Assembly: GCA_002369075.1 (NCBI GenBank)
Contig: DFEG01000042.1
Coordinates: forward strand, 10,606 to 64,737
Source: Bacteroidales bacterium UBA3808
GTDB lineage: Bacteria; Bacteroidota; Bacteroidia; Bacteroidales; Paludibacteraceae
Direction: 5' to 3'
Length of the DNA: 54,132 nucleotides
Made by a program: the position numbers and the translations under genes
Shown here: one piece after another, positions 1 through 8,555 of the stretch
How positions within the stretch are numbered: position 1 is the stretch's first letter
Layout: each line of letters starts with the position of its first letter
The notes under the pieces: model-generated
What the model was told of the DNA's origin: nothing
Seen by the model: the letters and a program-made list of their open reading frames with translations, nothing else
Database searches by the model: none

Positions 1-1
1 T

Positions 2-265
2 ATCCTCGCCGGCAAGCCGTACTTCAGCGTTGCTTCGGGCGGCGGTACAGGCCGTACCTTGCACCCGGATAACATGGCTGCGGGTCCTGCTTCCTACGGT
101 ATGACCGATACTCTCGGACGTATGCACAGCGACGCACAGTTCGCAGGTTCGAGCTCTGTTCCGGCACACGTTGAGATGATGGGCTTCCTCGGCATCGGAA
201 ACAACCCGATGGTAGGTTGCACCGTTGCCTGCGCAGTAAACGTAGCGCTCGCGCTGAATAAGTAA
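2..265 (+). CDS. C-terminal fragment of an unrecognised protein (5' end outside window)
   Basis: The reading frame is open from the window edge, so this is the last 87 residues of a longer protein. It is rich in glycine, methionine and small residues. Motifs include GGGTGRTLHPDNM near the start and GFLGIGNNPMVGCTVACAV near the end. No signal peptide can be judged because the N-terminus is missing. I do not recognise the family. The regular Gly/Ala/Met pattern suggests a cytoplasmic enzyme core rather than a membrane segment, but that is only inference. A hairpin follows the stop codon, so it is probably the last gene of its transcript. Confidence 0.6.
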   Translation: MLAGKPYFSVASGGGTGRTLHPDNMAAGPASYGMTDTLGRMHSDAQFAGSSSVPAHVEMMGFLGIGNNPMVGCTVACAVNVALALNK

Positions 266-273
266 AACCACAT

Positions 274-309
274 TCGGAATACCGGTATCTCGACATATCG
301 GTATTCCGA
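274..309. terminator. Inverted repeat after the first gene
   Basis: An 11-bp perfect stem (TCGGAATACCG / CGGTATTCCGA) with a 14-nt loop lies just after the stop codon of the first gene. It is followed by an AT-rich stretch rather than a clean U tract, so termination is plausible but not certain. The half-sites belong to the ATCGGTAT-like word family that recurs near 9.5, 10.2 and 29.1 kb. Confidence 0.5.
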
Positions 310-347
310 TAAATTATTAATAACAATCAATTTTTAATTAATACATT

Positions 348-830
348 ATGAAAAAATTTTTATTCATTGCGGTACTTGCAATGGCAAGTGTAATGGCTTA
401 TGCACAGCCCCGTGCCATCGGTGGTCGTCTTGGTTACGGAGCAGAAGTTTCTTATGAGCACGGTTTGGGTAGCGGTAACATGGTTTCTCTCGAAGTCGGT
501 GTTCCTGGTTTCGCACTCTTGGAGGCTGCTTGTACTTATGACTGGATCGATCCGTTCGGTGCTACCGTACCTTGGAATGAAAAAGGTGAGTGGCACTGGT
601 ACATGGGTGTCGGTGGTGCCGTACAGATGACTTGGGCCAATCCGGGTCTCGGTTTCATCGGTGCAGCCGGTCGTTTCGGTATTGAGTACGATTTCTGGTT
701 CCCGCTCCAACTCTCGTTGGACTTCCGTCCGACACTTGGCGTCGCTTTCCCATACTCAGGTAGTGGCGCAGCATTCGGTTACGATGTATATGCCGGTGGT
801 CTTGGCCTCGGCGTACGCTACAAATTCTAA
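348..830 (+). CDS. Small outer-membrane beta-barrel protein
   Basis: A 160-residue protein with a clear Sec signal peptide (MKKFLFIAVLAMASVMAYA, cleavage before QP). The mature part consists of alternating hydrophobic and aromatic strands with Gly-rich turns. It ends in GLGVRYKF, a C-terminal phenylalanine typical of barrels inserted by the BAM complex. The size fits an eight-stranded barrel. The next gene follows after only two bases, so the two are co-transcribed and probably both sit in the outer membrane. No catalytic motif is visible and the exact role is unknown. Confidence 0.7.
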   Translation: MKKFLFIAVLAMASVMAYAQPRAIGGRLGYGAEVSYEHGLGSGNMVSLEVGVPGFALLEAACTYDWIDPFGATVPWNEKGEWHWYMGVGGAVQMTWANPGLGFIGAAGRFGIEYDFWFPLQLSLDFRPTLGVAFPYSGSGAAFGYDVYAGGLGLGVRYKF

Positions 831-832
831 GA

Positions 833-1900
833 ATGAAGAAGTTATCGCTCATAGTGCTTTTTGCGCTTGTAACGATGATGCTTAGCGCAGAGACCGCGTC
901 TGAAAACAGGCGCGGTCTCAACGCTTCTTCGTCCGTAGGGTACGTGGGCAGCGGTTTCTTCCGTTACGCCCCTTTCGGTCACAGCCTCTACGCCGATGTG
1001 CATCCTAACCTGGTGAGGCTCGACGTGCCTTATGGCACAAACAACAAAGCTTATGACTGGGGAGATCATGATAACACCCGCTATCGCTGGGGTATATTGG
1101 GTCTCTTCGGGTTTAATTTACCTATCTGGTACGGCAACGTGGTGGACGAGCGGTACGCTATCTCCGTCACGATGGCGGCGAGTGCCAACCTGTGGATGGA
1201 CCTTTTCGATTTCCGTACCTCTCCTATCGTGGATACCGACTACCGCGTAGGTATCCCTACCGTCACGTTCCTTCACCGCCTGGGTAAAAAAGGCGTGAAG
1301 AACTACTCCATCGCCTGGTCGCCCTTCAAACACGAGAGCACCCACATCGGCGATGAGTTGCAGATCAAGAACGTGGATCGCGGCTATGCGCTCAAGCGCG
1401 TCAATCCTTCCTATAACTATACCGAGTTTGTTTTCACCCTCAACGAAGCCGAAGACCGCTACGCGGAGAACCACTGTGTGCGCGTGGGTCTGATGGTGCT
1501 ATGGGGCGGGCATTGGTATAACATCGACCCCTGGGACGGCGATGCCTCTATCGCTACGCCGAAATCTTCGCCGTGGGAACTCTATCTGCAATACCAATAC
1601 CAATCGCCGACCTCCAAACACGGTTTTCAGGGCGTGGCGTCCGCGGAGATCCGCAACCGCGCGCTGTACGGCTATGACCTGACCGCCCTCAAGACGGATC
1701 CCAATCCCGTCAAGAAAGCCGACAGCCGCATCTTCACCTTTAATATATTCCTGGGCGCGCGGTATAACATGCCTAACTACGACGGCTATTTCTCCCGCGT
1801 AGCGCTCGGACTACGGATGTATCATGGCAACTGCCCCTACGGACAGTTCCGGTCCATCAACAACTACAATCAGGTGGGCGCCTGCCTGATCTTTGAATAA
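833..1900 (+). CDS. DUF1207-like outer-membrane protein
   Basis: A 355-residue exported protein with signal peptide MKKLSLIVLFALVTMMLSA. The body is rich in Tyr, Trp and Phe strands and contains KHESTHIGDEL, which resembles the HES-H-GDE signature I associate with DUF1207 proteins, an uncharacterised exported/outer-membrane family. Near the C-terminus RVALGLRMYHG and GACLIFE look like terminal barrel strands. It is the second gene of a pair with the preceding barrel protein. The family assignment is from memory of the motif and is moderate; the outer-membrane location is better supported. Confidence 0.6.
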   Translation: MKKLSLIVLFALVTMMLSAETASENRRGLNASSSVGYVGSGFFRYAPFGHSLYADVHPNLVRLDVPYGTNNKAYDWGDHDNTRYRWGILGLFGFNLPIWYGNVVDERYAISVTMAASANLWMDLFDFRTSPIVDTDYRVGIPTVTFLHRLGKKGVKNYSIAWSPFKHESTHIGDELQIKNVDRGYALKRVNPSYNYTEFVFTLNEAEDRYAENHCVRVGLMVLWGGHWYNIDPWDGDASIATPKSSPWELYLQYQYQSPTSKHGFQGVASAEIRNRALYGYDLTALKTDPNPVKKADSRIFTFNIFLGARYNMPNYDGYFSRVALGLRMYHGNCPYGQFRSINNYNQVGACLIFE

Positions 1901-1941
1901 CCGCCCTACCCGCTAACCTTTGTGTTTTTTTCGCATTTTTC

Positions 1942-1972
1942 TTGCACAATCAAAAAAAAAGCAGTACCTTTG
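1942..1972 (+). promoter_or_regulatory. Bacteroidota-type promoter of tyrS
   Basis: TTG (-33 element) at 1942-1944 and TACCTTTG (-7 element) at 1965-1972 are separated by 20 bp, matching the consensus of the primary sigma factor in this phylum. The distance to the tyrS start is about 70 bp. Confidence 0.75.
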
Positions 1973-1997
1973 TCGCCGAATTATGCGGCTACACTGC

Positions 1998-2040
1998 GTT
2001 AAACCGTTAAATTGTCAAACCGTTAAATTGTTAAATCGTT
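1998..2040 (+). repeat. Short tandem words in the tyrS leader
   Basis: Three imperfect copies of a roughly 15-bp word built from AAACCGTTAAATTGT fill the leader between promoter and start codon. This is one of many word families in the window; no T-box features are visible. Confidence 0.7.
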
Positions 2041-2043
2041 ATA

Positions 2044-3339
2044 ATGAAGAACTTTGTAGAAGAACTGCGTTGGAGAGGCATGCTCCAGGACATCATGCCG
2101 GGCACGGAAGAACAGTTGATGAAAGAGATGACGACCGCTTATGTGGGTATCGACCCGACGGCGGACAGCCTGCATATAGGGCACCTGTGCGGCATCATGA
2201 TGCTACGCCATTTGCAGGCATGCGGACACAAGCCTATTGCGCTGTTAGGGGGTGCGACGGGTATGATCGGTGACCCAAGCGGCAAGAGCGCGGAGCGCAA
2301 TCTGCTGACGGAGGAGACGCTGCGCCATAACGTAGCGTGCATCCGCGAGCAGCTGGAGCATTTTCTCGATTTCAATTCCGACGCACCCAACGCCGCCGAG
2401 TTGGTGAACAACTACGACTGGATGAAGGACTATACGTTCCTCGATTTCGCGCGCAATATCGGCAAACTGATCACCGTCAATTACATGATGGCGAAGGACT
2501 CCGTCAAGAAGCGTTTCAACGGTGAGTTCGCGCAGGGCATGTCGTTCACGGAGTTCACGTACCAGCTGCTGCAGGGCTACGACTTCGTCTATCTGAACGA
2601 GCACAAGAACTGCCTCATGCAGATGGGCGGTTCGGACCAATGGGGCAATATCACCACCGGCATCGAGCTTATGCGCAAGATGAACGGCAAGACCGCTTTC
2701 GCCCTCACCTGCCCGCTCATCACCAAAGCCGACGGAGGCAAGTTCGGAAAAACCGAGAGCGGCAATATATGGCTGAGCAAGAAATACACCAGTCCGTATA
2801 AGTTCTACCAGTTCTGGATGAACGTGAGCGACGACGACGCCAAGCGCTATATCAAGATCTTCACGAGCCTCAGCCGCGAGGAGATAGAAGCCCTCATCGC
2901 CGAACATGAGCAGGCACCGCATCTGCGTTCGCTGCAAAAACGTCTTGCCAAAGAGGTGACCTGCATGGTCCACTCCGAGGCGGACTACAACGCAGCCGTA
3001 GAGGCCAGCAATATATTATTCGGAAACGCAACCGCGGACGCGCTGCGCGCGTTAGACGAGGAGACATTCCTTCAGGTGTTCGAGGGCGTAGAGCGGTACG
3101 AGATCAGCCTTGACGAACTCAAAGCCGGCATCGGTCCGTTGGACCTGCTCGCCGAGAAGACGGCTATCTTCCCCTCCAAGGGTGAGGCACGCAAAATGAT
3201 CCAAGCCAACGGTTTCAGCATGAACAAGGAGAAACTGACCGACCCGCAGACACCGATCACTGATGCTGCGCTGCTGAACGGCAAGTATCTGCTCTTCCAG
3301 AAAGGTAAAAAGAACTATTATCTCGTCGTTGCGAGATAG
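2044..3339 (+). CDS. tyrS: Tyrosyl-tRNA synthetase
   Basis: Charges tRNA-Tyr with tyrosine in the cytoplasm. The 431-residue length is normal for bacterial TyrRS. The class I signature HIGH is visible at about residue 43 (PTADSLHIGHL), and the KMSKS-loop equivalent is KFGKTESG at about residue 233. Substrate-site motifs such as QMGGSDQWGNI are present. The C-terminus carries the S4-like RNA-binding domain (SKGEARKMIQANGFSMN) and ends KKNYYLVVAR. The first ATG after the promoter gives the expected N-terminus. It appears to be a single-gene transcript with its own promoter. Confidence 0.97.
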   Translation: MKNFVEELRWRGMLQDIMPGTEEQLMKEMTTAYVGIDPTADSLHIGHLCGIMMLRHLQACGHKPIALLGGATGMIGDPSGKSAERNLLTEETLRHNVACIREQLEHFLDFNSDAPNAAELVNNYDWMKDYTFLDFARNIGKLITVNYMMAKDSVKKRFNGEFAQGMSFTEFTYQLLQGYDFVYLNEHKNCLMQMGGSDQWGNITTGIELMRKMNGKTAFALTCPLITKADGGKFGKTESGNIWLSKKYTSPYKFYQFWMNVSDDDAKRYIKIFTSLSREEIEALIAEHEQAPHLRSLQKRLAKEVTCMVHSEADYNAAVEASNILFGNATADALRALDEETFLQVFEGVERYEISLDELKAGIGPLDLLAEKTAIFPSKGEARKMIQANGFSMNKEKLTDPQTPITDAALLNGKYLLFQKGKKNYYLVVAR

Positions 3340-3340
3340 C

Positions 3341-3376
3341 CGTCAGCATTCAGCTGTCAGAAGTCAGAAAGCAGAG
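3341..3376 (+). repeat. GTCAGAA-type short words
   Basis: The space after tyrS is filled with related words (GTCAGCATTCAGCTGTCAGAAGTCAG). It belongs to the dispersed short-repeat phenomenon described in the findings. Confidence 0.55.
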
Positions 3377-3420
3377 CACGCGCCGCGCTTATTTGTACGT
3401 GTATTGTAAAATACTGTAAT

Positions 3421-4998
3421 ATGACAAACACACCCAAAAAGAAAGTTGCAATTATTGCAGGAGCAGGTCCTGCCGGTTTGACTGCTGCGTACGAGTTGTT
3501 GAAACAAACAGATATTCTGCCTGTCGTTTGTGAGAAAACAGACGCCATCGGTGGTATCTCCCAGACTGTTCAGTATCATGGTAATCGCATGGATATCGGA
3601 GGTCACCGTTTTTTCTCCAAAAGCGAAAAGGTGATGAACTGGTGGCAGGAAGTGATGCCTCTGCAATCCAAACCTGCGAAGGACGATATCTTACTGAATG
3701 AATCAGAGAAGGAGTTTGCCAAAGTAGGTCCGGATCCCGAAAAGGAGGACAGAACGATGCTGCTGCGCAGGCGCGTGAGCCGGATATTCTTCCTCCGCAA
3801 GTTCTTTGATTATCCCATCTCGATGAAGAAAGAGACCTTCCTCAATATGGGATTTGTGCGAATGATGCGTGCCGGCTTCGGCTATCTATGGGCTTGTGTC
3901 CATAAATTGCCGGAGACTTCACTGGAAAATTTCTATATTAACCGGTTCGGACGCCCTCTATACGAGATGTTCTTTGAGGATTATACCACCAAAGTATGGG
4001 GCGTACATCCCTCCAAGTTAGGAGCCGACTGGGGTAGCCAACGTGTGAAAGGTTTGTCCATCGTAGCCGTACTAAAAGACATGTGGCGCAAGAACTTCGG
4101 CAAGCAGGAGGGCAAGGAGGTAGAGACCTCGCTCATTGAGCAGTTTGTCTATCCCAAATACGGCCCCGGCCAGTTATGGGAGATCGTGGCGAAGGATATT
4201 ACAGAGCGGGGAGGCAAGGTGTGTCTGCAGACGGAGGTGACCGGCATTCGTATCAAGGACGGGAAAGTGTCGTCCGTAATGCTCACGAAAACCGATGGCA
4301 CAACCGAGGAAGCGGCATGTGATTATTTTCTTTCCACCATGCCTATTAAGAATCTGATACCTGCGCTGCAAGGTATCGAGGTTCCGCAACCAGTGGTACA
4401 AATAGCAGCGGAACTGCCTTACCGCGATTTCATTACCGTTGGTCTGTTGGTTAACAAAATGAAAATCAAGAATGAGACCAAGCTGCGCACGTACGCAGAG
4501 CGTGTACCGGACACTTGGATCTATATACAGGAACGCGATGTGAAGATTGGTCGCTTGCAAATCTTCAACAACTGGTCGCCATACCTCGTCAAGGATTATG
4601 AGAACACGATGTGGATAGGTCTGGAGTATTTCTGCACGGAGGGTGACCAACTGTGGAATATGGATTCAGCAGATTTTATTGCGATGGCAAAGGCAGAACT
4701 GGCAAAGATAGATATTATTGACGAGGCCGATGTTCTGGATGCATGCCACGTGAAGATACAGAAGGCATATCCTGCCTATTACGGCAGTTATTACCAACTG
4801 GACAGAGTCAAGGAGTTCCTTAATACCATTCCTAATTTGTTCTGCTTGGGACGAAACGGACAACATAGATACAACAACATGGACCACTCGATGATGACCG
4901 CTTTTGAAACCGTTGACCTCATCAAGAGGGGCAACATAGAAGACAAAACAGTTATTTGGAATGTAAACACAGAAACAGAATACCATGAAAGCAAGTAA
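3421..4998 (+). CDS. FAD-dependent amine-oxidase/protoporphyrinogen-oxidase-like protein
   Basis: A 525-residue flavoprotein. The N-terminal dinucleotide-binding motif AIIAGAGPAGLTAAYELL (about residues 10-27) is followed by an acidic end of strand 2 (VCEKTDAIGG) and GHRFFSK. The C-terminus has GRNGQHRYNNMDHSM, the last FAD contact expected of the NAD(P)-binding Rossmann/amino-oxidase superfamily. No membrane segment is seen. It overlaps by 14 bp the gene for a GT39-like membrane protein, and a GtrA gene follows, so the reaction probably involves a lipid-linked or surface sugar rather than haem. The substrate cannot be read from the sequence. Confidence 0.75.
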   Translation: MTNTPKKKVAIIAGAGPAGLTAAYELLKQTDILPVVCEKTDAIGGISQTVQYHGNRMDIGGHRFFSKSEKVMNWWQEVMPLQSKPAKDDILLNESEKEFAKVGPDPEKEDRTMLLRRRVSRIFFLRKFFDYPISMKKETFLNMGFVRMMRAGFGYLWACVHKLPETSLENFYINRFGRPLYEMFFEDYTTKVWGVHPSKLGADWGSQRVKGLSIVAVLKDMWRKNFGKQEGKEVETSLIEQFVYPKYGPGQLWEIVAKDITERGGKVCLQTEVTGIRIKDGKVSSVMLTKTDGTTEEAACDYFLSTMPIKNLIPALQGIEVPQPVVQIAAELPYRDFITVGLLVNKMKIKNETKLRTYAERVPDTWIYIQERDVKIGRLQIFNNWSPYLVKDYENTMWIGLEYFCTEGDQLWNMDSADFIAMAKAELAKIDIIDEADVLDACHVKIQKAYPAYYGSYYQLDRVKEFLNTIPNLFCLGRNGQHRYNNMDHSMMTAFETVDLIKRGNIEDKTVIWNVNTETEYHESK

Positions 4999-6565
4999 GA
5001 CCGTCATATTCGTATGCTGCGCAGTACTGGCAGTCATATGGGGCATCATCGCTGCCAAGACATTTAATCCCAAACCGGATCTGAATGGCGATAACATCAA
5101 TTACTATATCTACGCCACCTCCTTGGCGACCGGTCACGGTTACAGTGATCTGTCTCATCCTGATGCGAAACCCACTTCCAATTTTCCCCCGGGTTATCCG
5201 CTTCTGATGACCCCGTTACGTGTCATTACCGACAGTATCGTTGCTCAGAAATGGCTCAACGAGATATTTGTGCTCATTGGTGTTTTGCTTGTTTTCTTCA
5301 CTCTCCTGCATCTTGGCATGCGTTGGGACGTGAGTGCGGTAGCAGCGGCTGCCGGCTTGTTCTCGCCCAGACTGTGGCATTTCTCTACGATGATGATGAG
5401 CGAGGCGTCGTTCTTCATGACATCGGCATTCGTGTTCTACGCGCTCGCCCGCTATTTTGGCAGTGAGGACAGGGAGAACCGGTGGACGGATGTCAAACAG
5501 CCTTGGCTATGGGCGATGATTGTTGTTCTGGTACTCAATTATCATATCCGTACACAGGGATTGGCGTTGGTCGCCGCGGTCGGATTACTGCTTTTGGTCA
5601 AACGCCGCTGGGTTGCGCTCGGTGCCACGGTCGTGGGCTTCGTGGCCGGATGTTTGCCGTATATAATTCGCAATAAGATGCTGGGCCTCAACGGAAACAG
5701 GTACGTCGATACCATCATGATGAAAAACCCGTTCCAGCCCGATGCCGGTTCACTCACCTTTACGGAGGTGATCGAGCGCTTCTTCTCCACCCTCAAGATG
5801 CTTGTCTTCAATGCCATCCCGAATACCATATTCCCTTATTTGAAGGTCAACTGTGACCAGCCCGAATATACATTCTGGATATATCTGGTCGGCGGGCTGG
5901 TATTGGCGGTCATACTTATCGGCTACTGGTCCATGGGATCGCTACGGTGGGGAATGATCGGCTATCTGGCAGCCACATTAGGTCTGATCTCCATTTTCTC
6001 TACACCGAGCGGAAACAGGTATATTACCTCCGTCTTACCCTTCTTGTCTGCCGGACTGGTATGCGGTATATGGTACATGGTGCATCGTATTCTGATAAAG
6101 CGCGAGAAATGGCTCTTCACGGGAGCCGCATTCCTGCTGTGCCTCCTCTTCATTCCGTCCAAAGACGGTATGGCAGAGGAGATCGCAATCTCCAAACAAA
6201 AATATCCTCTCCCCTATACCCAGTTCTTCAACATGAGCAAACAACTGAAGAAGAAAGTACCGGCGGGTACGGTCGTCTGCAGCCGCAAACCGCAATTGTT
6301 CTGGCTTGAAAGCGGGCTGCCGGGAGTAAACTATAAGTACACGAAGGATGCACGGGAACTGATTGCGAACTTAGTGCAGAACAAGGTGGATTATGTGGTT
6401 CTTGATGCGCTGGGCTACAGTTCCACACCGCTCTACCTCTATCCTGCCATACAGCGCTATCCGCATCTCTTCCCGCATGCCGTATTGTATTATGAAAACA
6501 CCCATATGTACCTACTCTATTTTGACAGAGAGCGGGCGGGAAAAGAATTGGCACAGGATGATTAG
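4985..6565 (+). CDS. Polytopic membrane glycosyltransferase (GT39/ArnT-like)
   Basis: A 526-residue integral membrane protein with about ten hydrophobic segments. After the first transmembrane helix comes GDNINYYIYATSLATGHGY with acidic residues in the first periplasmic loop, then PTSNFPPGYPLLM. This arrangement is typical of GT-C enzymes that use polyprenyl-phosphate sugars. A soluble periplasmic tail follows the last helix (from about residue 400). It overlaps the flavoprotein gene upstream by 14 bp and the GtrA gene downstream by 8 bp, so the three are translationally coupled. The likely role is transfer of a sugar to a surface glycan or lipid; acceptor unknown. Confidence 0.7.
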   Translation: MKASKTVIFVCCAVLAVIWGIIAAKTFNPKPDLNGDNINYYIYATSLATGHGYSDLSHPDAKPTSNFPPGYPLLMTPLRVITDSIVAQKWLNEIFVLIGVLLVFFTLLHLGMRWDVSAVAAAAGLFSPRLWHFSTMMMSEASFFMTSAFVFYALARYFGSEDRENRWTDVKQPWLWAMIVVLVLNYHIRTQGLALVAAVGLLLLVKRRWVALGATVVGFVAGCLPYIIRNKMLGLNGNRYVDTIMMKNPFQPDAGSLTFTEVIERFFSTLKMLVFNAIPNTIFPYLKVNCDQPEYTFWIYLVGGLVLAVILIGYWSMGSLRWGMIGYLAATLGLISIFSTPSGNRYITSVLPFLSAGLVCGIWYMVHRILIKREKWLFTGAAFLLCLLFIPSKDGMAEEIAISKQKYPLPYTQFFNMSKQLKKKVPAGTVVCSRKPQLFWLESGLPGVNYKYTKDARELIANLVQNKVDYVVLDALGYSSTPLYLYPAIQRYPHLFPHAVLYYENTHMYLLYFDRERAGKELAQDD

Positions 6566-6983
6566 GAAATGGCTGCATGTTCTCTTTGTGGAGCCCACCA
6601 ATAACTGGTTCCTGCAACTGTTCCGCTATGGTTTCGTCGGCGGATTGGCATTTGTCGTGGATTACGGTACGTTGTTTGTCCTGACCCATTTCGCCGGAGT
6701 TCCCTATCTATGGTCGGCGGCGGCAGCATTCGTCTTGGGACTGGTAACCAATTATCTAATCAGTATCAGCTGGGTCTTCAGCCATAGCGGGAAAATGCGT
6801 CTGTGGCAGGAGTTTGTCTTCTTTGCCATAATCGGTATGGTGGGCTTGTTCCTCAACGAATGTATTATGTACGTCTGCACGGACCTTTGTTCAATACATT
6901 ACATGGTCTCCAAACTGTTATCCACGGCAATAGTGTTCTTTTGGAACTTCTTTGCCCGAAAATTTTTATTGTTCAGCAAATAG
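6558..6983 (+). CDS. GtrA family membrane protein
   Basis: A 141-residue protein with four predicted transmembrane helices. GtrA-family features are LFRYGFVGGLAFVVDYG in the first helix and FFWNFFARKFLLF at the C-terminus. GtrA-like proteins are thought to help flip polyprenyl-linked sugars across the inner membrane. I chose the ATG that overlaps the previous stop (ATGATTAG); a longer frame reaching back to 6393 would lie entirely inside the previous gene and is not credible. It is the last gene of the three-gene glycan operon. Confidence 0.85.
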   Translation: MIRKWLHVLFVEPTNNWFLQLFRYGFVGGLAFVVDYGTLFVLTHFAGVPYLWSAAAAFVLGLVTNYLISISWVFSHSGKMRLWQEFVFFAIIGMVGLFLNECIMYVCTDLCSIHYMVSKLLSTAIVFFWNFFARKFLLFSK

Positions 6984-7024
6984 AGGCAAAAAATATAGTT
7001 AACTTGCATTTTTTTGCCGAATTA

Positions 7025-7056
7025 TTTGCATATTTGAAAAAATTGTAGTAATTTTG
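7025..7056 (+). promoter_or_regulatory. Promoter of the tRNA-Gln / L25 unit
   Basis: TTTG at 7025-7028 and TAATTTTG at 7049-7056 are separated by 20 bp, 30 bp before the tRNA. This fits the Bacteroidota primary promoter. Confidence 0.7.
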
Positions 7057-7085
7057 CACGCTTTTTCGCTGAAAGGCGAATGCGG

Positions 7086-7156
7086 TGTCCACTCGTATAT
7101 CGGTATTACACCGGATTTTGGTTCCGAGAAGCGAGGTTCGACTCCTCGGTGGACAA
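7086..7156 (+). tRNA. tRNA-Gln (anticodon TTG)
   Basis: The sequence folds as a cloverleaf. The acceptor stem TGTCCAC / GTGGACA is perfect, the T arm is CGAGG-TTCGACT-CCTCG, and the anticodon loop TTTTGGT carries TTG at 7118-7120. The D arm is short (GTA/TAC), and the outermost anticodon-stem pair is a C-A mismatch. The loop and unpaired start base match tRNA-Gln of other Bacteroidales. No CCA is encoded. L25 lies downstream on the same strand. Confidence 0.9.
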
Positions 7157-7167
7157 CAAAGGGACAA

Positions 7168-7198
7168 GCCCCACCCTACCCCTCCCCACAAGGGAGGG
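7168..7198. repeat. CCCCACCC...CTCCCC/GGGAGG palindromic element, copy 1
   Basis: A C-rich arm (CCCCACCCTACC) is followed by a short palindrome (CCTCCC, ACAA, GGGAGG). The same layout recurs after pth, on both sides of a spacer near 37.7 kb, and inside manA. Confidence 0.75.
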
Positions 7199-7246
7199 AA
7201 TTTAATGAAACGGGGTTCGTGTGATGGGATACGGGCAGCGTCACAA

Positions 7247-7272
7247 CAATTGATAATTGACAATTGATAATT
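7247..7272 (+). repeat. CAATTGATAATTGA tandem words
   Basis: Two copies of a 14-bp word lie in the L25 leader. The related word AATTGACAATTGA occurs inside the sugar symporter gene near 43 kb. Confidence 0.75.
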
Positions 7273-7305
7273 ACTGCCCAATATTGAGTAACACAACTTA
7301 TTACA

Positions 7306-7863
7306 ATGAAAGAATTTGCACTTGTAGGTACTCCGCGTAGCGAGTACGGAAAGAAGGCCGCCAAGGCACTTCGCGCAGAGGAATTGATTCCTTGCAACAT
7401 CTATGGTTGCGGTCTGAACTGCACCTTCACGGTAGCAGCCGCTGACGTCCGCAAACTGATCTACACTCCTGACACTTTGATCGTTGATCTGACTATCGGT
7501 GAGACCAAGACCAAAGCAATCGTCAAGGAGCTTCAGTTCCACCCGATTGACGGCAAGACCCTGCATATTGACTTCCTCGCAGTAGATAAGAAGAAGCCGG
7601 TAGTAGTTGAGATTCCTATCCAGCTGAATGGTCTGGCAGAGGGTGTCAAAGCCGGTGGCAAGCTGGTACAAGACATGCGTAAGCTGAAAGCTTGCGGTAT
7701 CTACACCGCATTCCCCGATCGCATCAACATCGATGTTACCGAGCTGGGTCTGGGTAAGAAGATCGCTGTAGGTGACGTGAAGGTAGAAGGCTTGAAGTTC
7801 GTTAACCCGGCAGACGCTTGCGTGGCTGAGGTGAAGGCAACACGCCAGAGCAAGCAGGCTTAA
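7306..7863 (+). CDS. rplY: 50S ribosomal protein L25 (TL5/CTC type)
   Basis: Binds 5S rRNA in the large ribosomal subunit. The 185-residue length matches the two-domain CTC/TL5 form rather than the short E. coli L25. Typical parts are the start (RSEYGKKAAKALRAEELIP, then the YG segment), KELQFHPIDGKTLHIDF, and the C-terminal beta domain containing GVKAGGKLVQDMRKL. It sits between tRNA-Gln and pth, an arrangement found in many bacteria in which L25 precedes pth. A strong terminator follows, and repeat words occupy both flanks. Confidence 0.95.
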   Translation: MKEFALVGTPRSEYGKKAAKALRAEELIPCNIYGCGLNCTFTVAAADVRKLIYTPDTLIVDLTIGETKTKAIVKELQFHPIDGKTLHIDFLAVDKKKPVVVEIPIQLNGLAEGVKAGGKLVQDMRKLKACGIYTAFPDRINIDVTELGLGKKIAVGDVKVEGLKFVNPADACVAEVKATRQSKQA

Positions 7864-7866
7864 TCA

Positions 7867-7905
7867 GTCGAAAGACCGCTTTCGCTCAAAGTCGAAAGTC
7901 GAAAG
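7867..7905 (+). repeat. Composite GTCGAAA / GACCG...CTCAAAG repeat
   Basis: A GTCGAAA word, the core GACCGCTTTCGCTCAAAG, then two more GTCGAAA words. The same word-core-word layout is seen near 11.95, 12.16, 13.93 and 15.56 kb. A related GTCTTTTGTCTTTC stretch, in the opposite orientation, lies just before pth. Confidence 0.8.
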
Positions 7906-7909
7906 CAGA

Positions 7910-7944
7910 GAGGGAGCGGATTATCTCGCTCCCTCATTTTATTT
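7910..7944 (+). terminator. Rho-independent terminator of rplY
   Basis: A 9-bp perfect stem (GAGGGAGCG / CGCTCCCTC) with an 8-nt loop is followed by ATTTTATTTT. Confidence 0.85.
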
Positions 7945-7991
7945 TCCTTGAGTGCGAAGCACGGTCTTTTGTCTTTCTACTTTCTACTGAT

Positions 7992-8555
7992 ATGAAATAT
8001 TTAATCGTAGGTTTAGGCAATATAGGCGACGAGTACGCCGGCACGCGGCATAACATCGGTTTCATGATGATCGATGCGTTCGCTGCGTCGGTCAACGCCC
8101 AATGGGAGGACAAGCGGTACGGGTTTGTCGCCAAGTGCCGCGTAAAGAGCGCGGAGATGGTACTGCTCAAACCGAGCACGTACATGAACCTCTCCGGCAA
8201 CGCCGTGCGGTACTGGCTCCAACAGGAGAAGATCCCCGTGGAGAACATGTTAGTGCTGGTGGACGACCTGAATCTGCCGTTCGGCACGATCCGCATCCGC
8301 AAGCAAGGTTCGAACGGCGGGCACAACGGACTGGGCAACATACAATCGGTATTAGGGACGGACGCATACGCACGCGTGCGGTTCGGCATCGGCAATGAGT
8401 TCACCCGCGGGGCGCAGATCCATTTCGTGCTCGGCGAATGGACGGACGAGGAGAAGAAGCAGATTGACGAACGGCTGAAGGTCACCACTCAGATCATTCC
8501 GAGTTTCTGCCTCGCCGGCATTGATCGAACGATGAATCAGTACAACAATAAGTAA
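7992..8555 (+). CDS. pth: Peptidyl-tRNA hydrolase
   Basis: Releases peptides from prematurely dropped peptidyl-tRNA, recycling tRNA in the cytoplasm. At 187 residues it has normal length. It begins MKYLIVGLGNIGDEYAGTRH, in which N10 and the catalytic histidine H20 are both present. The VDDLNLPFGTIRIRK segment supplies the catalytic aspartate, and GSNGGHNGLGN is the conserved substrate loop. The stop codon overlaps the start of a C-rich palindromic element. The S4-domain gene follows 48 bp downstream. Confidence 0.96.
   Translation: MKYLIVGLGNIGDEYAGTRHNIGFMMIDAFAASVNAQWEDKRYGFVAKCRVKSAEMVLLKPSTYMNLSGNAVRYWLQQEKIPVENMLVLVDDLNLPFGTIRIRKQGSNGGHNGLGNIQSVLGTDAYARVRFGIGNEFTRGAQIHFVLGEWTDEEKKQIDERLKVTTQIIPSFCLAGIDRTMNQYNNK

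Noticed and set aside
1998..2040. T-box riboswitch before tyrS
   Set aside because: The leader is short, made of simple AT-rich words, and shows no T-box sequence, specifier loop or terminator pair.
1920..2273. A 117-codon frame across the tyrS promoter and start
   Set aside because: It would translate the promoter and leader words and then run out of frame through tyrS; no motif supports it.
6393..6557. Longer N-terminus for the GtrA protein
   Set aside because: The extra codons lie wholly inside the preceding membrane-protein gene; the ATG at 6558 gives the normal GtrA start and an ATGATTAG overlap.
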